Assembly: GCF_000619885.1 (NCBI RefSeq)
Contig: NZ_JHUZ01000006.1
Span: 62,001 to 126,000 of the forward strand
DNA from: Balneatrix alpica DSM 16621
Lineage (GTDB): Bacteria > Pseudomonadota > Gammaproteobacteria > Pseudomonadales > Balneatricaceae
Direction: 5' to 3'
Length of the DNA stretch: 64,000 bases
Shown: positions 56,586-64,000 of the stretch, piece by piece
Position numbering within the stretch: the stretch's first letter is position 1
Layout of the letters: every line of letters starts with the position of its first letter
Translations under genes and position numbers: made by a program
The notes under the pieces: model-generated
What the model saw: only the letters and a program-made list of their open reading frames with translations
What the model was told of the DNA's origin: nothing
Database searches by the model: none

Positions 56586-56631
56586 CGTTCAATCGCCAAT
56601 GGTCGGGTTAAATCAGTCTGAGAGGTGCTGG

Positions 56632-57045
56632 CTACCTGCTATTGCTAGAAGGTTGACGCCGCCCTTTGGGGGCTGGTGACGAGACAGGAGCCGAGGCTTT
56701 CTTCTGAATTCGTTGCCAGATTTTGCCCAACATAGTGTGGAGCTGCGGGTTCTCAATGTCCCCTAAACCTGGCCGGGCAATGACGACGAGATCCAGCGCA
56801 GCCAACTCATGCTGGTGATGTCTGAAGCTTTCGCGGATCAGACGCTTCACCCGGTTACGTTGGTTAGCTCGTCGTACATGCTTTTTGGCTATGACCAGAC
56901 CCAGACGTGATCGATCTCCACCATTGGCAATAGCCAATACCAACAGGCCTTGATCGGACGCCTTAAAGCAGGTGCCGTTAAAAACCTGACGGTAGTCCCC
57001 CGGGGTCAACAGACGTGCCGTGCGGGGAAAACTGTAAGTAGACAT
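56632..57045 (-). CDS. rnpA: Ribonuclease P protein component
   Basis: A 137-residue basic protein of RNase P that helps process pre-tRNA 5' ends. The signature is KKHVRRANQRNRVKRLIRESFR at about 54-75. It has a long Ser/Pro/Arg C-terminal tail (APVSSPAPKGRRQPSSNSR). ATG at 57045; the frame's earlier TTG is unlikely. Follows rpmH after 33 bases. Confidence 0.95.
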   Translation of the reverse strand: MSTYSFPRTARLLTPGDYRQVFNGTCFKASDQGLLVLAIANGGDRSRLGLVIAKKHVRRANQRNRVKRLIRESFRHHQHELAALDLVVIARPGLGDIENPQLHTMLGKIWQRIQKKASAPVSSPAPKGRRQPSSNSR

Positions 57046-57078
57046 CAATCCGTTTGGGTCTTGTCGTGGCAGCCTATG

Positions 57079-57213
57079 TTATACGCACAGACGCTTACGG
57101 CCTTTGGCACGACGAGCAGCCAGTACTTTGCGGCCATTTTTGGTAGCCATGCGTGCACGGAAACCGTGGGTACGCTTGCGCTTTAACACGCTGGGTTGAA
57201 ACGTTCTTTTCAT
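57079..57213 (-). CDS. rpmH: 50S ribosomal protein L34
   Basis: A 44-residue ribosomal protein: [19 protein letters not shown] then [25 protein letters not shown], the standard bacterial L34 apart from the C-terminal LCV, where SA or similar is more common. First gene of the leftward rpmH-rnpA-yidC unit, divergent from dnaA. Confidence 0.97.
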   Translation of the reverse strand: MKRTFQPSVLKRKRTHGFRARMATKNGRKVLAARRAKGRKRLCV

Positions 57214-57304
57214 GATCGGAAATCCACTAAATGCACTTAAACCTAGGTTCGAGGTTTACCAGTAAAAGGACGAAGTTACCCCCTCCCTTTTTGGTAAGAG
57301 CGGA

Positions 57305-57333
57305 ATTCTAGTGAAAAACCCCCTTGAGTTCAA
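57305..57333 (-). promoter_or_regulatory. Sigma-70 promoter of rpmH
   Basis: On the minus strand TTGAAC, 17 bases, TAGAAT. Good match and ideal spacing, about 90 bases upstream of the rpmH ATG. Confidence 0.65.
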
Positions 57334-57334
57334 A

Positions 57335-57880
57335 CCTTGATCAATCGTCATTTGTTTCAATCTAGCAAAAGAGTCTGGTTTTAATCGTTCTTTATGGCAG
57401 CTACAGCTCTGTTCGAATCGGTAAAAAATTCTAATCACTCATCTGACCAATCATTTTTGATAAGCATATAAATTAGAAAAATAGTTCTTTTAGGATAGTG
57501 ATGTTGATAACTATAAGGGGAGTCCTGTCCTGTTGATAACTCGCTCAAGCCTAGAAAAACCCTGTTTTTGCGGGTGTTGGTAAGTTTATGTGGATAAGGT
57601 TGCTGAATTGAGGAATGGATGTCCACAGCCTGTGAGTAAAAAGTGCCCTTACCCACAGAGATATCCGACAACACAGTTATGCACACGTTACTTAATTATC
57701 CACACCCAGGGTATCGACAAAGCTTAAGCTAATTTTTTAGCCTCTTTTGTGGATAACTGGAGGGGGCTGCAGTAGAATCCTTCGGCTGTTTTCTCTGCTC
57801 TCAAAGGGCACGGAAGGTTTTGAAGGTACGAAGGTGGGCTTTGTACTCTAATAGCGGCATTTAAATGAGGGATGGGTACT
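57335..57880. other. oriC: Putative chromosomal replication origin (rpmH-dnaA gap)
   Basis: An AT-rich, gene-free region. DnaA boxes: perfect TGTGGATAA at 57589-57597 and 57748-57756, perfect TTATCCACA at 57696-57704; near matches TTATGCACA (57677), TTACCCACA (57649), and TGTTGATAA (57502, 57531). An AT-rich block at about 57421-57500 may unwind. Gene orientation flips here (leftward before, rightward after). Position equals the dnaA-proximal origin of pseudomonads. The region must also hold the dnaA promoter, which DnaA may repress. Confidence 0.75.
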
Positions 57881-59416
57881 GTGGTGCTTGAGCTTTGGCA
57901 GCGCTGTCTGGCCCGCTTACAGGAAGAGTTGCCAGTTCAGCAATTTAATACCTGGATACGTCCTTTGCAGGCTCAGCAAGATGAGAGTGGGCAGCTAAAA
58001 TTGCTGGCACCTAATCGTTTTGTCATGGACTGGGTTTCAGATAAGTACCTGCACCTTATTAAAGAAGTCTTCAAAGACATCAGCTCGGGGCAGAATCTCA
58101 GCCTTTATCTTGATGTCGTACAAGCTCGTCGTGGTGCTTTTATGGGTAGTACTCAGGTACGTCCCACCAGTTTGAGTGCTCGCTCACAGGAGCCAACCAG
58201 TGCTCGCCGCCCCCAACTGCATGAAGCCGCTGCTCCCCAGGTTGAGCCTGCCGTTGCACCTGTCGCTACGTTAGTGGCTGCTCCAGCTATTCACACCAGT
58301 GCCAGTCATCCTGCCAAAGCGGCTGAGTTAGCCGAAGAAATGGGCTACCAGGATAACAATGAGCGCACGGTGGATGTGGAAGGTGGGATTCGTCACCAGA
58401 GCCATTTAAATAAGGCTTTTACCTTTGCTTCTTTTGTTCAGGGTAAATCGAACCAGTTGGCGCTGGCGGCGGCAAGACAGGTAGCGGATAATCCTGGGGG
58501 CTCCTATAACCCACTGTTTTTATATGGCGGTGTGGGTCTGGGTAAAACCCACTTGATGCATGCGGTGGGATTGGCAATGCTGGAGCGTAATCCGAATGCC
58601 AAGATTGTCTATCTGCATTCTGAGCGCTTTGTTGCCGATATGATCAAGGCTCTGCAGCTGAACGCCATTAATGACTTTAAACGCTATTATCGCTCCGTCG
58701 ATGCGCTCTTGATTGACGACATTCAGTTTTTTGCCGGTAAAGAGCGTTCCCAGGAAGAGTTTTTCCATACTTTTAATGCGCTTTTGGAAGGTGGTCAGCA
58801 GATGATTCTGACCTGCGACCGTTATCCAAAGGAGATTAGTGGCCTGGAAGAGCGGTTAAAATCCCGCTTTGGTTGGGGACTGACAGTGGCGGTGGAGCCG
58901 CCGGAGTTGGAAACCCGAGTGGCGATTCTGAAAAAGAAAGCCGATGAAGCTCAGATTTTGCTGCCGGATGATGCTGCCTTCTTTATTGCCCAGAAGATTC
59001 GCTCCAACGTCCGTGAACTCGAAGGGGCCTTGAAGCGAGTCATCGCTAATGCCCACTTTACCGGTAGCGCGATTACACTGCCTTTTATTAGAGAATCACT
59101 GAAAGACCTGCTAGCCTTGCAGGACAAACAAATCAGCATCGATAACATCCAGCGTGTTGTTGCTGAGTACTACAAGATTAAGGTTGCGGATCTGCTCTCT
59201 AAGCGCCGTAGCCGTTCGGTGGCACGTCCTCGTCAGGTGGCGATGGCGCTGGCGAAAGAAATTACCAACCACAGCTTGCCTGAGATTGGTGACGCCTTTG
59301 GCGGTCGTGACCACACTACCGTATTGCATGCTTGTCGCAAGATTAGCGAGCTGCGGGAAGAAGATGCGGAAATTCGCGAAGATTATCAGAACCTGCTGCG
59401 TTCTTTGACGGCCTAA
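57881..59416 (+). CDS. dnaA: Chromosomal replication initiator protein DnaA
   Basis: A 511-residue AAA+ initiator. Domain I ([28 protein letters not shown]), a variable Pro/Ala-rich linker (about 90-160), domain III with Walker [16 protein letters not shown] and Walker [13 protein letters not shown], and domain IV with the box-binding signature [19 protein letters not shown] at 57881 is chosen because GAGGG lies nine bases before it and the length then matches relatives' start; an ATG at 57872 would put that purine run adjacent to the start. Confidence 0.96.
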   Translation: MVLELWQRCLARLQEELPVQQFNTWIRPLQAQQDESGQLKLLAPNRFVMDWVSDKYLHLIKEVFKDISSGQNLSLYLDVVQARRGAFMGSTQVRPTSLSARSQEPTSARRPQLHEAAAPQVEPAVAPVATLVAAPAIHTSASHPAKAAELAEEMGYQDNNERTVDVEGGIRHQSHLNKAFTFASFVQGKSNQLALAAARQVADNPGGSYNPLFLYGGVGLGKTHLMHAVGLAMLERNPNAKIVYLHSERFVADMIKALQLNAINDFKRYYRSVDALLIDDIQFFAGKERSQEEFFHTFNALLEGGQQMILTCDRYPKEISGLEERLKSRFGWGLTVAVEPPELETRVAILKKKADEAQILLPDDAAFFIAQKIRSNVRELEGALKRVIANAHFTGSAITLPFIRESLKDLLALQDKQISIDNIQRVVAEYYKIKVADLLSKRRSRSVARPRQVAMALAKEITNHSLPEIGDAFGGRDHTTVLHACRKISELREEDAEIREDYQNLLRSLTA

Positions 59417-59444
59417 AGGCCTTACGCAGCCGTTAACCACCCCT

Positions 59445-59466
59445 TAGTCACGGAATAGTCACGGAA
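59445..59466 (+). repeat. Perfect 11-bp tandem duplication before dnaN
   Basis: TAGTCACGGAA occurs twice head to tail, ending 7 bases before the dnaN ATG, so one copy supplies the ribosome-binding purines (GGAA). Possible regulatory repeat or replication slippage. Confidence 0.6.
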
Positions 59467-59473
59467 GCCTGAG

Positions 59474-60577
59474 ATGAAATTTGTCATTTCCCGCGAAGCC
59501 TTGCTAAGACCGCTGCAACTGGTTGCCGGTGTTGTTGAGCGCAGACAGACCCTGCCTGTGTTATCCAATGTGCTACTGGTTGCTGAAGGCGACCGTTTGT
59601 CGCTGACAGGCACAGACCTGGAAGTCGAGCTAATTGGCCGTGCTCATCTGGAGCAGCCAGCCGTTGCCGGATCCATTACGGTACCGGCGCGCAAATTAAT
59701 GGATATCTGTAAGTCGCTGCCGGATCAGTCCGTCCTGGAGATGGAAGTGCAAGAGCAGAAGATGACGTTAAGATCCGGCCGTAGCCGTTTCACCCTCTCT
59801 ACTCTGCCTGCCAGCGAGTTCCCCAGTGTGGAAGATAGCCCGCGCTCCTTCGAATTCACCCTTGAGCAGCAGCAATTAAAGCGCCTGATTGATCGCACCG
59901 CATTTGCGATGGCACAGCAGGATGTTCGTTATTACCTCAATGGCATGCTGTTGGAGGTAATCAGCGGGCGAGTACGGATGGTGGCAACCGATGGCCACCG
60001 TCTGGCGACCTGTGCATTGGATCTGGAAGTGAACCCTGAAGGGAAGCAGCAAGTAATCCTGCCGCGTAAAGGGGTGTTGGAACTGGTGCGTCTGCTGACA
60101 GAAGGAGAGGCCCAGGTACGGATGGTGGTGGGTACTAATCACATTCGGGCTCATGTAGGTGACTTTGTCTTTACCTCCAAGCTGGTAGATGGTCGCTTCC
60201 CTGATTACGAACGTGTTGTGCCCCGTAACGGCGATAAATTGCTGGTAGCGGATCGCCAGGAGCTGCGTTTGGTGCTGCAGCGTGCGGCGATTCTATCCAA
60301 CGAAAAATACCGCGGTGTGCGTTTAAATATGCAGCCTGGGCAGTTGCAGGTGTTTGCCAATAATCCTGAACAGGAAGAGGCAGAAGAGTCATTGCAGGTG
60401 GACTATCAGTATGATCCGCTGGAGATTGGCTTTAACGTCAATTACGTGCTGGATGTCCTTAATGCCCTGAGTCAGGAACAGGTGCAGTTTACCCTGTCAG
60501 ACCCCAACTCCAGTGCCTTGGTACAGGAAGCGGATGGCGGCGATGCTCTCTATGTGATCATGCCGATGCGCCTCTAA
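59474..60577 (+). CDS. dnaN: DNA polymerase III beta subunit (sliding clamp)
   Basis: A 367-residue clamp of three repeated domains (about 1-120, 128-245, 246-367). N-terminus MKFVISREALLRPLQLVAGVVERRQTLPVLSNVLL and C-terminal YVIMPMRL, forming the partner-binding pocket, are canonical. 57 bases after dnaA; likely co-transcribed with recF. Confidence 0.98.
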   Translation: MKFVISREALLRPLQLVAGVVERRQTLPVLSNVLLVAEGDRLSLTGTDLEVELIGRAHLEQPAVAGSITVPARKLMDICKSLPDQSVLEMEVQEQKMTLRSGRSRFTLSTLPASEFPSVEDSPRSFEFTLEQQQLKRLIDRTAFAMAQQDVRYYLNGMLLEVISGRVRMVATDGHRLATCALDLEVNPEGKQQVILPRKGVLELVRLLTEGEAQVRMVVGTNHIRAHVGDFVFTSKLVDGRFPDYERVVPRNGDKLLVADRQELRLVLQRAAILSNEKYRGVRLNMQPGQLQVFANNPEQEEAEESLQVDYQYDPLEIGFNVNYVLDVLNALSQEQVQFTLSDPNSSALVQEADGGDALYVIMPMRL

Positions 60578-60583
60578 GCGCTG

Positions 60584-60614
60584 TTATGCACAGCAATTCA
60601 CAGAGTTATACACA
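60584..60614. other. Two DnaA-box-like sites before recF
   Basis: TTATGCACA (60584-60592) and TTATACACA (60606-60614) lie in the 52-base dnaN-recF gap, each one mismatch from the consensus. Confidence 0.35.
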
Positions 60615-60629
60615 GGCGCATTAATTCGA

Positions 60630-61718
60630 ATGCAATTAACCCGCCTGGATATTCATCAGGTTCGCAATATAGAACACGCCAGCTTGCATCTTGCAGCTGG
60701 CGTGAATCTTTTTCTTGGCCAGAATGGTAGTGGCAAAACCAGTGTGCTGGAGGCCATTCATCTGCTTGGCCTGGGACGCTCCTTTCGTAGTCATAAAATC
60801 CGTACGGTGGTTCGTCATGAGCAACCGCGTTGTACGCTCTATGCCGAGTTACAGCGGCCACAGAGCCCTAAGCTCGCCTTAGGAGTTGAGCGTAGCCTCG
60901 ATGGTGAAATGCGCCTGCGTATTGGCAACCAGCAGGGATGCTCGTTAGCAGAGCTGGCCCGAACCCTGCCACTACAGTTGATTAACCCTGATGCTTTCCG
61001 GTTGCTAGAGGGGGGGCCAAGTGAGCGCAGACAGTTTCTCGATTGGGGCGTATTTCATTATCAGTCCGAATTTTTACAGGCCTGGCAGCGTTACCAGCGA
61101 GCGCTTAAACAGCGCAATAGCCTACTGAAATATGCTAAAATCGACCCCCTTATGCGGGCGCCCTGGGAGCATGAGCTTTGCCAACAGGCAGAGCAAATTC
61201 ACCGCTGGCGTCAGGCTTATTTGACCTTGCTGACACCTTTATTTCAGCGCTATCTCACAGCTCTAACACAAGTAGATGATATTAAGATTCATTACTATTG
61301 TGGTTGGGATGCCAAGCGTAGCCTGGAGGAAGTGTTAGTAGAGGGATTGGCACGGGATCAAGAGCAGGGGTTTACTCAGGCCGGTCCACATCGTGCTGAT
61401 CTTCGCATTAAATTAGGTGGGCGCCTGGCGGCGGATATTCTGTCTCGTGGCCAACAAAAGCTAGTGGTCAGCGCATTAAAGTTAGCGCAGGGACAGGTGC
61501 TGCGTGCTCAGGGGGAACAAGCCCCGCTATACCTGATTGATGACTTACCTGCCGAGCTGGATGCCCAGCATCGTCAGGCATTCTGCGCACTCCTACAGGA
61601 GTTGGGCAGTCAAATTTTTATTACCTCAGTGGAGGCTGCACCCTTAGCTTCCTGCTGGTTGGCAGACACTGAGTTAAAACAGTTTCACGTGGAACAGGGG
61701 CAAATCAGGGAAGACTGA
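60630..61718 (+). CDS. recF: DNA replication and repair protein RecF
   Basis: A 362-residue SMC-like ATPase for recombinational gap repair with RecO and RecR. Walker A GQNGSGKTSVLEAIHLLGLGRSFR at about 30, signature FTQAGPHRADLRI, and Walker B YLIDDLPAELD are intact. The 3' end carries a parS-like site. Follows dnaN and precedes gyrB as usual. Confidence 0.97.
   Translation: MQLTRLDIHQVRNIEHASLHLAAGVNLFLGQNGSGKTSVLEAIHLLGLGRSFRSHKIRTVVRHEQPRCTLYAELQRPQSPKLALGVERSLDGEMRLRIGNQQGCSLAELARTLPLQLINPDAFRLLEGGPSERRQFLDWGVFHYQSEFLQAWQRYQRALKQRNSLLKYAKIDPLMRAPWEHELCQQAEQIHRWRQAYLTLLTPLFQRYLTALTQVDDIKIHYYCGWDAKRSLEEVLVEGLARDQEQGFTQAGPHRADLRIKLGGRLAADILSRGQQKLVVSALKLAQGQVLRAQGEQAPLYLIDDLPAELDAQHRQAFCALLQELGSQIFITSVEAAPLASCWLADTELKQFHVEQGQIRED
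61681..61696. promoter_or_regulatory. parS: parS-like ParB-binding site inside recF
   Basis: AGTTTCACGTGGAACA matches the parS consensus TGTTTCACGTGAAACA at 14 of 16 positions, including the central TTCACGTG. It lies within the last codons of recF, about 4 kb from the putative oriC, where parS sites are typically found. Confidence 0.6.
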
Positions 61719-61745
61719 ATTTGCTCCACCCCGGAACGGGAGTGA

Positions 61746-64000
<2,255 letters not shown>

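Overview
The window is a contiguous piece of a gammaproteobacterial chromosome that carries the replication-origin neighbourhood. The gene orders rpmH-rnpA / dnaA-dnaN-recF-gyrB, mnmG-rsmG-parA-parB and atpIBEFHAGDC-glmU-glmS, the presence of cmoA/cmoB/cmoM, and the protein sequences fit a Pseudomonadales/Oceanospirillales-type marine or freshwater gammaproteobacterium. I cannot name the genus. No rRNA, tRNA, insertion sequence, prophage or CRISPR array was seen.

Layout. (1) 1-4.8 kb and 8.7-17.4 kb form a copper-defence region: a partial Tat-exported multicopper oxidase (copA), an orphan CusR-like response regulator, a PhoPQ-type two-component pair, a secreted cupredoxin, a complete cusRS pair, a 62-residue secreted protein, cusF, and the cusCBA tripartite efflux operon. 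Three promoters here share a cop-box-like element followed by a GTCAGC/GCTGAC dyad. A TetR regulator, an EamA transporter, a PilZ protein and a DUF3422 protein sit between the two copper blocks. (2) 17.4-20.5 kb holds a LysR regulator divergent from an MFS exporter and an aldo/keto reductase. (3) 20.5-36.1 kb reads leftward as housekeeping genes: glmS, glmU, the nine-gene ATP synthase operon, parB, parA, rsmG and mnmG. A divergent TrmB-family regulator lies upstream of glmU, and the gap between them has two long inverted repeats.

(4) 36.1-36.6 kb, upstream of mnmG, is AT-rich and dense in DnaA-box-like sites. (5) 36.6-53.4 kb separates mnmG from mnmE. It contains the three cmo genes for wobble-uridine modification of tRNA; a seven-gene leftward operon (FAD amine oxidase, DUF1365, cyclopropane-synthase-like methyltransferase, DUF3833, DUF6134, SDR, NTF2-like) facing an ECF sigma factor and a ChrR-type anti-sigma; a heterodimeric MdlAB-type ABC exporter; a YghU-type glutathione transferase; a small membrane protein; a pirin; and an ACP phosphodiesterase. 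The sigma/anti-sigma pair and the lipid operon have divergent promoters of identical design (TGATCC-N16-CGTATA). This points to a singlet-oxygen/photo-oxidative-stress regulon that modifies membrane fatty acids. (6) 53.4-57.2 kb is mnmE, yidC, rnpA, rpmH, with no yidD. (7) 57.2-57.9 kb is the rpmH-dnaA gap, with several DnaA boxes (three of them perfect) and an AT-rich stretch, and is the best oriC candidate. (8) 57.9-64 kb is dnaA, dnaN, recF (with a parS-like site in its 3' end) and partial gyrB.

How the parts fit. Most genes left of 57 kb read leftward and those right of it read rightward, as expected if replication starts near 57.5 kb. ParA/ParB and the parS-like site would segregate this origin. 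The most novel-looking material is the ECF/ChrR-controlled lipid operon, the TrmB/glmUS control region, the composite copper promoters and the second origin-like region next to mnmG.
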